NCBI RefSeq assembly: GCF_002078875.1
Contig: NC_034414.1
Coordinates: forward strand, 17,641,471-17,705,470
Direction of reading: 5' to 3'
Length of the DNA stretch: 64,000 nt
Origin: Numida meleagris
Taxonomy: Eukaryota; Chordata; Aves; Galliformes; Numididae
Numbering within the stretch: position 1 is the first letter of the stretch; each line of letters starts with the position of its first letter. The translations under genes and the position numbers were made by a program. The notes below the pieces were generated by a model. The model saw nothing but the letters and a program-made list of their open reading frames with translations, ran no database searches and had not been told where the DNA came from. Below, piece by piece: positions 10,723-23,980 of this stretch.

Positions 10723-13700
10723 CTACCTCAGACTTCTTCGCTTTTGTAGCAACTTTAGCTGTATGGCACTTAATAACAACGCGTTATTATGTTAGAGTTT
10801 TCCATGATTCATTTCTGGAATTCAAAGTACACACAACCGCTTGTACTTCTTAAATGCTTTGCAGAAGATCATCTTGATTGCAGAATGAAATCCCATTTGT
10901 GTACAAAACTGCAGTTTATTAGGCCAAATCTCTGGCAGTAACCACAATGACCAGAACACAGAAATATACAGGATGGATGTATTGTTGTGAATGGACAATA
11001 AGATGGATGGACTGAAGAAGGCCATGTATTGTTTCATAAAATGTTCAAAAAATTTTTTTTTGGAATAACACATGAAAAATACTCAGTTTCAGTCTAGAGG
11101 AAAAAACCTTCTGAGAAATACTTAACATCTGTTGTTTTTTGGTTTAAAAAAAATCATAATTTCTGTTTTGTTTTTTTTTTCCTCATTAAAACACAATTTG
11201 GAATATATTTTAATAACAAATCCTGCAAAACGTTATTGAAAAAATGTTGTTACGGTTCCTTGGGGAAGATGGGAAGGGTTGTTTCTTTCGCATTTGTTTT
11301 GTGTTATAAGCACGTAGAAAGGAAAACTTCTTCTAACAGTGATAGCTTAGTCAAAAGCTGTTTGAAAAGACATTTATTTTGAACAAGATAGTAGCCAATT
11401 CCTGATTTAGATTTTTGAGCTTTTACTAAGCAAGCTGTACAAAGCAAACACTCCAGTTGGGGTTCCAAACTACAACTACCAAAAATCTCTGATGACTAAT
11501 GCTTCCTGGCTGTACTTCATGCTGGCTTGAAAAGAACAAGACTACATTTTGTCTAAGCCTGCACTAAAGTTATATAAAAGGTTGTGGAAAAGGTTGTGTC
11601 GGTCTGTCCGCAAACATCTATCATTTGCATATGCTTGTGGTGTTTTTACTAGCAGCTTTGGGAAGAGCTAATCTAACGCTTAATTAAATCATTTGGCTTT
11701 ATTTGAGGCATACTTTTTTTCTAGCTGACGGTATTTTTTGTGCAGGGATTTGCTGCAGTCCCAGAAGAAGAATGAATAATGTTTCCTATTTTGACCACAG
11801 AGTGATCTGATTGTGCATGCTGTCGGTAGATATTGCTTCTGTCTAGCTTCCAGGGAGGAAAAACATCCAATGTCCACTCTGTCATGCTAGTGGGTGAGCA
11901 TGTGGTGGCGAGCTTGGATTCCTGGTTTCTTTCCTTACTCCAATGCTGAGTCAAGCTGTGACAGAGGGCAAGTTAGGTAGCCATTTATTAAAATGAAGAT
12001 GATAATATGTAAATCTCCAAAATAGTATGAAGGTTGTTTTGTGACATCCGTAGCTTTTAGGAGGTTTTTGGCCTTCAGATGATTCTGTCAGATGACCACA
12101 AAGGAAAAATAGCAACCCAGACTAGATGCAGGAATGGTTTTCTGTAGGAATTTGGGCCTCTAAACCCATAGCTTGGAAAGCATCTTACAAACTCCTCAAG
12201 AAATAAAGGTTGAGGAAGTTCAGAATTAAAATCGTCTTTTGGCTCAGGAGAAAATATTCTGCCTTCCCATTCCTGCTCCCTTCCTTCCACCATATAAGAA
12301 CCTTTCAACTAAGTGCTTAATCCCTGCTAGCACCCACCCTTGTCCCATGTACTAGCCAGTCAATGTGTTCCTCCCTTACTCTTCATTAAGCTCAGTAACA
12401 CATTTCCAGCCGACGCTGCTTTATATAACGCTCCCATCTGTGCTGCCAGCAATACTCCCAGCCCTTTCTTCTGCTGGCTTCAGCTGTTGTCACGGTCCAG
12501 CTCCGCCAGTGCATTTCCACACTGGTGAAAGGCTGAAACTGGTGGGAGGCTCCAGCAAATCCTGGGAGTGGCTGGGGCTCTGGAGAAGGCTGGGAGTGGA
12601 GGCTGAAGGAAATGGGATGGCCCTGGGCTTCCCACACCTCTGAATTGGTCTCTCCTCCTCCCTGTCACAGCACCTTCCTGTGGCTATTCCCAGATGCATA
12701 ATTATCCTCATTGTCCTATGAGGAATTGCACTGAGTATTTGGATTATGAAGAAAAGGTTTGCTTTGTACAAAACTCACTAGGGAGAAGAGCTTGACTTCC
12801 ATTTGGGTGCCTTATAATGACCACATTTTCAGATATGTTCAGCACTTTACGTTTATTTGCCAGCTACTCTCTTGAAAAAATTGACTATAGTAGCCAGAGA
12901 GACCAAACTTAATGAAAGGAATAAATTAGCGTAGGAAGAGCTTGTCAAAAAAATCAACATCATGTCCAAAAGTCCAATTCCTGTATGCACTTCAAAATCC
13001 TGTAAAAATATCACTGGATGAAACCTATTTTTAACACTCCTATCTATTTCATGAAGCTATTCCTATTTATTTAATCTGTCCCTTAATTGCTATTTGTACT
13101 CTAAAATCTGTCTACGTTTTAAGAGGTCATCTGTGATACTTTCACTGCTTTCTTCCAGTAGTTTTGCATTTATCTTCATTCTTGTACTTCAGATAATTGT
13201 AAGTTTCTTTAGGTTCCCTTCTTTACTCTCCCTCAATTTTCATTCTCTTCTTGGGATGACCTTTGTTTAGACAGGCTGTTCTCAAAGCAGAAACTTAACA
13301 GAGTCATTTTAGCCCCACACAAACATTCCTCAGCCTCTACCACTTGGCTGAATACGTGGCAGCAGTAGGGCTGCACCGAGACACACCAGGAGGAAGACTC
13401 ATAGACATTGTGGCTGCTGGGAAGTGTGACAGTGATTCATTTTCACAAGTTCTGACAGTACTGTCTCTAAACCGCAGATCCCCTAAGTCAGGGAAACCTT
13501 CAGATGGACGTCCTGGGATTGTCTTAATTCTTTTGCACCCCTGAGCATGATACGGGTTCTAAAGTGGGGGGTTATGCTGCATCTTAGATGTGGCTATGTA
13601 GTGTGTACACAAGTTTCTTGACTCAAAGACATTGCTATGAAATGATTGCTCTGTTCTCAATTGTTGCTGGCAAATTGTCGTGAACATGGGAAAGAGACAA

Positions 13701-14561
13701 GGGTGTTGAGCACTCAGTTCATTATTGAAATATTTGAATATTATGTACAGTGATACCTATAATTCAATATTTACTGTGGTAAACACAGCAGAAATGACCA
13801 TAGCATGATGTTATTCCATATTCTAAGCCAGATTCTTGAGGTTTGTTTTATTTATATTGCATGTGATGGGGAGAAATAATTCTAGGAAGGCTCATACTGT
13901 GTATTTTCTTTACATTTTCTTTCGTGTTGCCTAAGTATTGCAGAGAAATCAGTGACTGGGGACTCTTCTGTGTGGCTGAAGATTTATTTTTAACCTCTCA
14001 GTGTGCAAAAATCAGGAACAATTATTAATCTGTCCTAAAACTGCCGATACAACCTGCTGGCAACAGATGGTGTGAATGAAAAGCCAGAAGTGACCATTTT
14101 TAATATTAATAGATTTAAAAATTTAGTTCTTTAATCTTACCTAACCTCTTGTGACCGAGTGTCTAAGGTATTGACTTAAGGACAATATCAATAGCCTTGA
14201 TTTGAACATGAATCAACCGCAGAAGTGGATCTTCCGTGATAATTCATATGTCTAAATGATGATGTGCACTCCTTGTCTATTCTGACCTCAGTGAGTGATG
14301 AGCACTAGCATTTGCTGCTCTACAACTTAAATAAGACCAAGCTCAGCTGGAGCAGCTTCTGCTGCAGGTAGTGTGTGGCTGCACTCTGGGGGTTCTTTGT
14401 AGGTCTGAACTTGCAGGGTAGTTAAGAACCAGCTCCTGTCAATGCCTAGGGAAGAAAAGGTATTACATTACCAGATATTATCTCACTCTTGCTGTATTTA
14501 TATATCTCAACTACAAAATCAGGAAGTATTGCCAGCCATCATTTGGATAAAGTTGGCATAA

Positions 14562-14588
14562 ACACACAAACACACATGCACACACAGA
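14562..14588. repeat. Interrupted (CA)n microsatellite
   Basis: 'acacacaaacacacatgcac' followed by 'acaca' and GAGAGA. Short and interrupted. Confidence 0.7.
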
Positions 14589-17521
14589 GAGAACAAAACA
14601 AAACTCCCAAGCAAGCCTGCTTAATCTTTCAGTTAGTTATGGATCGTGGAAATCTGACTCTTAGATGGTGTCTAGTGTCTTGTTCAGGTAACATGTGGAT
14701 GGCTGGGTGCAAGTTTAACTGGCTAGCCTTTCCCAAAAGTCCCTGTTACCAAGTGGGGTGATGCTGTGCTGCCAGTGAGACTGCTTTTTGCCTTGGGTGC
14801 CACTGCTGGTGGGGATGGACTGACAGCAACACAGAATTTCACAGTGTTACAAGCAAGATGGAGCCCAGCCAAAGGTCCAAATTTACCTAATGAATGGGGT
14901 GGCCGAGCTATGAGTGAGAAATAGGCTGAAGCTCCTGCATAAATAATTTCACAGATGAGGTGTCCTGTCATTACGTGCTCACAAGGCAAATGCAGCATAT
15001 GTGGGCAGATAACAAACTTTATATGCATGAATCTGGAAGAGACAAAACCTCTCTCTGCAAACCATAGCCTGAAATTTAAGGAGCCATTCATTTTCTGTTT
15101 TTAATGTCCTGGTCTGCACAGAGCCCAGCTCCTGGCAGGTCAGCAGCTCTTCACCCACAAACCCCAGTGGTCACCAGGCCTCCCTCCTGCTGTTGCTCTG
15201 CTATGCACTGGAGGGCCCCTCTACCCCTTTCCACCCACACAGCCACAGGCAGCAACCACTGACCATGGTCAGGCCGTCCCCTGACAATACAGCATGTGGG
15301 AAAAGTGCTTCCAGGGTGACCGGCAGCCTGGGAGGAGCTCAGGCAGAGAGTAAAGGCCGATGCACCATGGGAGAGCACTGAAAGGACGCGGAGTTTTCTG
15401 AAGAAGGGAAAATGAGGTCTCCCCTGTGGGCTTCTCTCTGGAGCCTACAAGTGAGATTTCTGAATTGGAGGAGGGACTGGAAGAAAAAGGCAAACCATGA
15501 ATAAAAATAGCCAGCTGCACAGATGCAGCTTTAATTCTGGAGGTGCTGATAGTGATGCTAAGTACTGCCCTGAAACAGGAGATGCTGGGGGGAAGATGCA
15601 CATCAGTACCAAACAGTCTTGGGTAGGACTGTTGGGTGTGCCCAAGCCACTGGCACAAATACTTGATGAATGAGGGCACAGTAAAATTCACTGAAGTGCT
15701 CTGTCAGCTTAAACCAGTGCTGAAAGCGGTGCCCCAAGACACCCTGCCCCGGCAGCCCCTTCACGCTGCTCCCAGTGGGGAGGCTAACAGGGCACAGGCC
15801 CAGCGGCGACAACTGGTCACTTTGTAGCTGCTGCCATTTTCGGGAGGAGCAGTGGCCTGCTCTTGCCATATGGTAATTATCCTGTCATTAACCAGGCTGA
15901 GTACAGCTTCGCTGTATTCTATCCTACCAATTCTTGACATCCAGTGTATATCTTACTAAGCAGTACAGAGTCGAGGGATGCTGAACACTAAGAATTCTTC
16001 CATTTTCTTCATGATTACAGAAACATCTGTTCCCAGTAACCCTCTGGTGATCGTCTGTAAAAATTCAGTGTCAAATTTTCCCCAATGTTTCCCGTTATTA
16101 ACAGACATCTGAATAGTGTGAACTTCAGATGAGTTTCCACAAGCCTCTTCCATAGATCTGTGAACTACGTATGTATTTTATTGTCATGCTTTACAAATTC
16201 TCACATTCCTTTGGTGCAGAGTTGAATGCTGCACAGACTCCTTATCTAAATTGGAGTTGCGGAGTGTTTTGTATTTCGTGGTCTGAAGTTTATGTTCCGT
16301 GTTTATCTCTGATTTCTAACCTGTAGTGGGAGGACCAGACTATGACAAGCAGTGGAGCTGAATGCAGAATGCATTCATGTCTTGTGACTTTGTTTCATTT
16401 TGAAGTTAATATAACATAGAAAAAAAGCACTTACTGTAATGCACGTGCAATTACTACCACAGAATTCCTTACTGTTAGGACATATGTTTTCTCAGAATTC
16501 TGTTGCAAATCTGTCTCCTCAGCTTCTAGTAGAACTTCTGCACTGTCATCACTGGACAAAGTCTGAATATCAGAACATGCATCCCTGAATGTGTCCACAA
16601 AACTTGAATTTCCTTAAGGTGAAGATATTCTACACTCATGCAGAAAATATTGTCAGCATTTCCATGAGTGATGTATTCCACATAGTACAACCAGCTCTTG
16701 TAATTGCCACAAAGCAATTTGGAAGAAAAAAGAAGAAAAAAGAGGTCAAGGAAAAGATGTAAGAGTGCTCAGAACATTATAGAAGTGCAACTTGGATTTT
16801 CTCTCTTATTTTACTCTGTGCGTGTACAATATTTATTTATCATTCATATTTATGTTGTAGCTTACAAATGGTGGAAAATGATTAACTGTTAAGCTTAATA
16901 ATATTAAAATATCCCAGATCTCTGCTCTGTCTGGCAGACTTTGTTACCTCACTTGTAAACTTCTTAGTTTGCTTATTCTCAGAAAAGAGAACTTTTCATT
17001 CAGTTAATATTGCATTTTAAAATAGAGCAGTACTAAATCAAATAAGCCCTTACAGCTCAACAGGAACATCTCCAGTATCATCTGCATGGGAAATGGGAAT
17101 GGCACAGAATTCCGGGTGTTGCCCCACCTTTCCCATACATAATTTTGCTGCAAACATGAGCAGCCAATGCCAGTAAATATCTCTCACGGTAGCGTGGCAT
17201 GGGACCCAACACTGGAAATGGGATTCAACCATCTTCAGCACAAGTAATTCTCATATGAGCTTAGGAGAAATGAAAGGCACTTGAACCAATTGGTGATGAC
17301 TTATGAGCACCATGGGAGGAAGTCAGCCCACCACAAGCAAATTCTTCTGCTGTTTAGATGTACTAAGGAAGCACTATAAAAGCAGAGGGGAAAAAAAAAT
17401 AGAATTGGAAATTTTATCTTGCAGGGTTTTTTTTTTAATTTTTTTTCTGTCCACTATTTGAGCTTCAGTTTTATTTGCTTGTTCGTTTTTGTTAAATATT
17501 TTTTTTTCCTTTTTCTTTTAG

Positions 17522-17655
17522 TATACATATTGAATCCTACAAAGCGTGGATTATGCAGTACAGCCCACCTCTAGTCTCAAGTAAAAGGAGAGACAGATCA
17601 ACATTTTTCAGGACTTTACAGGACCCCTAATTACTGCAAGAGTTCCTGATACCAG
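17522..17655 (+). other. Candidate exon, 134 nt, probably non-coding
   Basis: A T-rich pyrimidine tract ending 'ttcctttttcttttag' (17506-17521) precedes the segment, and the donor CAG|GTAAGC (17653-17661) follows it. Both sites are strong. All three frames contain a stop; the longest open stretch is about 36 codons from the 5' edge in the second frame. It therefore fits an untranslated or lncRNA exon better than a coding one. A second exon-shaped segment lies on the same strand 5.1 kb downstream (22765-22849). Pseudo-exons of this quality do occur by chance in long non-genic DNA. Confidence 0.25.
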
Positions 17656-20600
17656 GTAAGCTGAAAACATTGCAATAACCAAACTTCTTCTTTTGAATGA
17701 GTGCCTGGTGCTGGAAGGTATCTAAAGGCATTGACAAGAAAGGCATCTGAGGACATTTAATATCATCCAGGCAATAGTCAGTGTCTTCCAAAATTCAGTG
17801 TCTCAGCAAGCAGAGGCAGAGACGCAGATTTTTTAACAACCAAAAGAAGAAAGGTGAAGGGTTCATCTCACTTCTAGGTGGTATTTTAAAGCTAGCATGA
17901 TTAAGACATGCCTAATGCTGTTGCCAACAGCTTGCTAATTGTTTACCTTTGTTTTTTTCTGACAGAAGTACCAGGTCAGGGTTCCGGGTGGCATTCAGCA
18001 TGAGTGTAGAGCAAAATTCAAGCCTGTGCCCCATTTGTTTAATCATTGGACCATTCACATTTTGAATATACTCTTCTATACTTCAGCTCGTGTAAATTGC
18101 CCCATATTCCTCTTGACACAGGTGTGTGATGGCTGATCTCAGTTGATGATTTGCTCTGCCATTGGTAATTCTGAGATTTAACATTTCTGGAATGTAATCA
18201 CAAAAAATGAAGCCATTTGTGGTAATGAGCGTCAAAGCCTATGAAGTAAAGCCAGGAGCATATATAAAATAAAAATATTAATGATATGGGCATGTAAAAA
18301 TATTTATTTAAAATCCTACAAAATTTCAACAGCCCATTGGCCAGAATTATAAATCTAGTGATGAGATGGGAGACAGATGAGAAATACAAAATTTTCAAGT
18401 CAGAGATATATTTCTGTTTACAGTTCATGTGATTTTATTTGAAAAAAGGGTTTTCTATGAAAATGGAAAAAAATGGGTTACTCCTGATTCATCCCCTCAG
18501 AAAAGATATATCTATCTGTGTGCATGTACATATATTTCATTGTTGTATATACATCTACACTAATAAAATTGCATTGCAGAAGAAAACCCTATTTGTACGA
18601 CAAATGAGTCTAGCACTAAACTCCACGATGTCTTGGGAAATTCAGATAGTGTAAATCATAAATAACAATAAATCTGCTTTTTTTGGAACTTTGAAACAAC
18701 TTTATTATTTTACCTACTATGTTGCTTTGATAATTAAAGTGTGTTTTCACTGGTCTGCCTTCAACAGGGTTCAGTTTCCCTTTATGTGATGCAATTTATA
18801 CTCCGTAAATTTCAACATTTTTGGTAGAATAAAACGACACAAAGAAAAATGGGGTGTGATATTCTGGTATTATTTTATTCCATTTGTAGCAAAGTAAAGG
18901 CTTTATTTCAATTCCAAGCACTGAGCTTGTAGAAATTATTTTAGCTGCAGGAGTTAGAACTACAGATAGTGTTAAATCTGCATTTATAAAACAGCAGTCT
19001 TCTGCACATATAAACCCACATTCGCATGTGTAATGTAAGTTGATTCTTGCTCAGGTAATATTTTGCCAGTGTAAGCATGCAAGACTACTGAGGCAGTTGT
19101 TAGAACAGTGAGTGCATGTAATTTGCAAATTCCATTTAATCTGTTTTGTACAAATATGTGAATCTGAGTACACAGCAGCACACAACTTCAAATTATGAGA
19201 TAGAGAAGCAAGCTACCAAAATAAAATATCTCTTTCTTCGTCATTTTTAAATTCCTGGAGGTCTGAAGCAGTCTTAGACCCTCCTATAATAACAAAACAT
19301 TTTAAAGGGGATTCATATATTTGCAATGACATTCCAATTTTCCTTTGTCCTGAAGATGTTGACCCATTCTTTCTTATACATTGCTGGTACACTGAAGTTG
19401 TGTAGGCTTACAGCATATTTAGATATTGTCTAAGCATGCCCTACCAGCAGAATACAAATTGGTTTATTTATATTTTGCAGTTTATGAGAAAATGTTCATG
19501 CATAACTCCTAGCCTGCTGCAGATCCAAGTGCAGCCATCATCCTGCTATGAACACTACTGGTGCTGAGGTCAATAACTGCACCCTGTTGCCAAGAAAACA
19601 GACAATTGTTTCTTGCTGCTGCATAATATTCAGGAAATACTTGGCAGCTGAGAGAATTCAGTTGGTTCTGCTGTAGTAAAAGACTGGTGAAGATTAAGAC
19701 TTTCCCTTAGAAAAGCCTTGTACCTTGGCTGCATTACTTCATTTCAAACGACTAGTGAAATAATACGGTGGCTGAGTAATAAGTCCTATCACACAGGCTC
19801 TCATCTGGAAAAGTGCACCGTATTCTAACTTGGAGGCCCTCTGCCATTGAGCTACTATCTGACCCTGTACGCAAAGTGACAATGACTGTACTTAATGTAC
19901 TCTGTGGGATGCTCATTTATGTATTACAGCAATGTATATTGCTGTAATGCATTAACAAACCTATTTCCAGCTGACAAAAAGATTACTTTTTTATTTTTTA
20001 TCAGTGAAATTTTATTTTTTATCAGTCATCCAACAATTTGCTTCCTTGGCATACCCTCCACTTGTTATAATGAGGAATAAACCAAGAGTATATCTCAAGA
20101 AATATATGGCTAGGAACAATGCTTTTATGTTTTCCATATTTTGTTATTTTTGCCTCAAATCACAGTTCAGTTCAGTGTGATCTGACATGGCTGAAATACT
20201 GAAACCTCCACTCCTCCAAAGCAGTGTTTATTATAGAAACCCACAAACTTAACCTAACCTAGAGCAGCTTTTCCAGCAGTGATATAATTACAGTAGTTAT
20301 TGTTGCAATAAACCAGATGTTCCTGAACTGGAATGAAAGCACTTCCCCCTGCCTCCCGCATCACATTTGTTACGTTGCCGCTTTTCAAGTTTCACATCAG
20401 CTGTTCAGAAAGCTCTTTCTTGATTGAGTGTCATTTACAGATTCTTGCTGCACGAGTCTTTTAGCTTAAATAATGAAACGCTGGCAAATTTTGTATTTTC
20501 ATTGCTTTCCTTAAAACCCCAGACATGACAGTTATCAATGCCACTAATTCTTGCCCAGGGCCAAAGACATTTTTTGTTCTTTAAGATAGTTTTACTTGGC

Positions 20601-22764
20601 TAAAAAAAACACTCTGAACAGACTACTTAGCTTTCAGATTGAATGAGTACATTGTTCTCTACATAAAGAAGTGTTCCGCTCTCCAGAATCGATGAATTTT
20701 GGGCAGACCAGTGAAGACATCATTTTACCCCACCATTTTTCTTGATAGGCAATAGAGGTAGCTTTGGAGAACTGCATCTTCTTAACTTCTGTATCAGTTG
20801 TGGTTACAACTGTGAACCATGAACAACTGTTCAAGGCAAATAAAGAGACCATATTCAAAACCTCATCAGAAGATTGTAGTTAATCCTGCACTGGGCCATA
20901 AATATCTGTCATTATTTAAACATTACACTTCTTATATTTTTAACAGTGCATTAGTCAACATATTTTTAATATTTCCCAGCCTAATCAAGTCCTAACTACA
21001 AAGAATATTTTGCCAGTAAAGAAATGGACTATGTTTAAACTACTAGAACCTTAGATATGAAAGTTGTTGTATATATTTTACCATATGTGCAAGAAAACCT
21101 GTCTAGGAGCAATGAATATGAACAGTCAAGGAGAACAGTTAGCAGATTGTTTTATTACTTTTACAGTGCCCTGTAATAATACAATAAAGAAACATAAAAC
21201 AGGCTTCAGGTTTTGTAGAGTTACAGATAAGGTTTCATGAAAATGTAAGAACGGTAAGAATGAAGTATCTTATCAATGTGCCATCTTATCATGTGCCATG
21301 GCAATCCTGGAAGAAACCTTTGTAATGTTCAGTTATACATGCTACTCATTTTTCTGTTTGTTAATGGTAACCTATTATTAAACTCGTCCCTGCACTGTAA
21401 CAAGGGAGAAAAACCAGGGATGAATTCACCTCATGAAGTAGTCTGCTAAATTTCCATTTCGTAAAATGTAAATGTTTCTTATAGAAGGAATTTACATGAC
21501 TCTGAAACAGTCCAATTTTTGACTGATGTGGTAGGGGATGCAGACATTGTTGGCCTGAATCTACAGAAAACTTTGAAAATGGTCCATAAAATCTCTGAGG
21601 AAACCGAAGAGACACCCACACGTTTGGAAGCAGATTATAAGACAGCTCTTCTGCACAGCCACAGTCGACTTCCTGCATTCAAGAGAAACTATTGATTTCA
21701 CATTTTTGCCTTCCTAATGAGAATGTGTCAGCGCTGAAATAAATAAATAAGTAGGACCTCTGTCCATGGAGCCTTGACGTCCTTCTCATCACAGAAGCTG
21801 GGAGGCCCCTGTGCTTCCTCCTCTGGCCATGACATGCCCAGTGAATATTTCCACCACCCACACTTCATTCATTCTTAACTATCCTCACCCACTCATCATT
21901 ACAGCTGTGCAAAGCATCCATTACAAACCCTGAAGCCATGTGAATCCTACCTTCATAACTTTGTTATGTGCTTCACACAGCTGGGATTGTTTGGGCTTTG
22001 AGTAAATTACCTCTTGAGATGATCGACTCTGGTTTTATGCAAATTCGGGTCTGGGTTAAGGTGAATGATTTATGGGTTGCATAGTTTGAAAATCACTGAG
22101 AGAGTTTCATATCGCTGCACCAAACTTCACTGTGTAGATCTCTGTCACATTCACGGAAATCAAAAAAGAAACATGTATAGGACACTGCAAAAGGGAATAA
22201 AGTCCCAAATGTACTCTGTGCATTGCAAACAGCTCTAGCTTGAAGAACTTGGGGAAAAAAATGAGCTGTTTTTAACTCTTTAAGATTTTATTGCTTCAAA
22301 GGGTAGTAATTTTTTTTTATTAAATTCCTTTGTTTAGCACATACTCATGTTGCTAGCATTTCAATTAGTTATGAACTTGTGCAAGTAGGTGTCATAACTA
22401 TGCTCTCAGACAGGAAGCAGAGGGAAACCCAACCTACAAAATTTAGATTCAAAGGTAGATTTTCTATTTTCAAAATGAGAGATTTGTTTGGTTGATTAAG
22501 TTTGAATTTGCAAAATACAATTAAAAAAAAGAACTGATGCAAAGGACAGGATTCAGTGTTAGAGGCTCTGTGACTTCTTAGTAAGACTGTAACAAAACAA
22601 CTAACAGAGAATTTCGTGTTTTAATTTTAAGGGAAGCTCAGACTATTTAAGGCAAGAGCACCAAACAGATCGCTTAAAATCTCAGCAACAAAAGAACTTC
22701 CTTCATTTTGTTTTGTAATATAACCATTTTTTATCTGCTAAACAGTCTTTTTTCTGTTTTACAG
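17656..22764. other. Non-coding, between two exon-shaped segments
   Basis: AT-rich, with no repeat family recognised apart from one small duplication at 19989-20026. Short open frames (up to 105 codons at 21361-21678 on -) have no motif. It would be an intron if the flanking exon candidates belong to one transcript. Confidence 0.45.
19989..20026. repeat. 21-bp tandem duplication
   Basis: 'ttttattttttatcagt' occurs at 19989-20005 and again, identical, at 20010-20026. Two copies only. Confidence 0.75.
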
Positions 22765-22849
22765 GGAATGAGTCCATCCAGCAGATCATAAACACATCAC
22801 CAAGTCATGATTGTGGAACATCACTTCCTGCTGATACCTAAATATTAAT
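22765..22849 (+). other. Candidate exon, 85 nt, probably non-coding
   Basis: The acceptor 'cttttttctgttttacag' (22747-22764) is near-ideal, and the donor is GTAAGT-like ('aat|gtaagtg', 22850). All frames contain stops; the longest open stretch is 24 codons. With 17522-17655 it makes a plausible pair of + strand non-coding exons. No promoter, polyadenylation site or further exon could be tied to them from sequence alone. Confidence 0.25.
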
Positions 22850-23927
22850 GTAAGTGAAACCTGAAGAGGTTGCTTTTAGTGTGTGGTGAATGTTGCATTG
22901 TTACCAGGTGACCAGTATTTTTTTTTAATCATTGAATGTACTCGTTTATCAAAGTGCCTTTGAGATAAGCAGAAGTAAGGCTTGAGGCACTTTGTATAAA
23001 TCCTGAAAATGGCCTGGGGCAGAATTATCCTGGGCTTAAGGACATATTGAGAGAAGTATCAAGACATGGGATGATGCTCAGCAAGGGTAGATACAAACAG
23101 TGTAAGCAGCGATAACTGAACTAGTCACCACAGCACAAGGTACTATGAGGTCTCAATTCACGTTCTCCTAAATGTGTGAGATAGGATGAACCACAGCCTG
23201 CAGGTGCTGTTTCTTCCTATCAGCTACTAGGGGGATGTGTGTGAGCAGCTGACGTGCAGCTCTCTGCCGGCGGGCATGGTGAGGTGAGCTCCGTTCCCTG
23301 TGTCTGCTGAAAAGAGCCAAGTGCCCTCCCCACTGCAAAACGTGGTGGGCGTGAAAGGGAGTCTGAGCAAACATTCAGTGCTGCAGAGTTCAGTGCTTTA
23401 GTCTGGGCTACTACAAGCAGAATTCTTCTCTTTGTCAAGAATTTTTAAATAAAAACAATGTGTAAAGGATCAGCAATTATTATTGACAGTAAGCATCAAG
23501 ACTATCAGAAGTACTCCACAGAGAAATGTGTCACAATAATAAAATAGAAGCAGCTTAGTACTGCAACATCAGAACCCCAAACTGTACTCATAGCAATCTT
23601 TAATCACCATCTTCACCATGTCTATTTGTTACCCCCTACTTGTTGAAACATTACACTTCCCTTTTGATTAGGGCCTGGTTTTGTGAAGTGCTGAGCGTCC
23701 TCATCTCACATCAACATCAACGCATTGTAGACTTATACCCAGGGAGAGATGAAATACAGCACATAATGTTTCATATCACATAGGTGTGGATGGCTGTGAA
23801 TCAAGGAAACAATTGCTTCTAAATAAATGATGTGCGGATAGAAAAGTGATAACGTAATGCATGATTTGAGAGTAAAAGCCCAGCTCCTGTGAATTCGTTT
23901 CAGTAAGAGTAGAGTGGTGCCACTAAC

Positions 23928-23980
23928 AGTGCTGTTCTATGAAGTCAACTGGCATTTCCATTGTATTAACGTAGATTGCT
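23928..23980. repeat. Possible MITE-like fossil
   Basis: 'tatgaagtcaactggcattt' followed by 'ccattgtattaacg' resembles a decayed form of the 'gaagtcaatgg ... ccattgacttc' motif common in ancient reptile/bird hairpin repeats. Very degenerate. Confidence 0.25.

Larger units (their letters stand above)
9645..17399. other. Long non-coding stretch with two GC-richer patches
   Basis: No gene or dispersed repeat is recognised over this 7.7 kb. It includes a small tandem repeat at 10676-10722, a (CA)n at 14562-14588, and two GC-richer patches (about 12400-12700 and 15100-15870) where short frames overlap on both strands. The largest is 140 codons on the minus strand at 15269-15691. Frames on opposing strands over the same DNA indicate low stop density from higher GC, not genes. 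Confidence 0.5.

Noticed and set aside
15269..15691. 140-codon minus-strand frame
   Set aside because: Frames on both strands are open in this GC-richer patch; no motif or splice-coherent structure.
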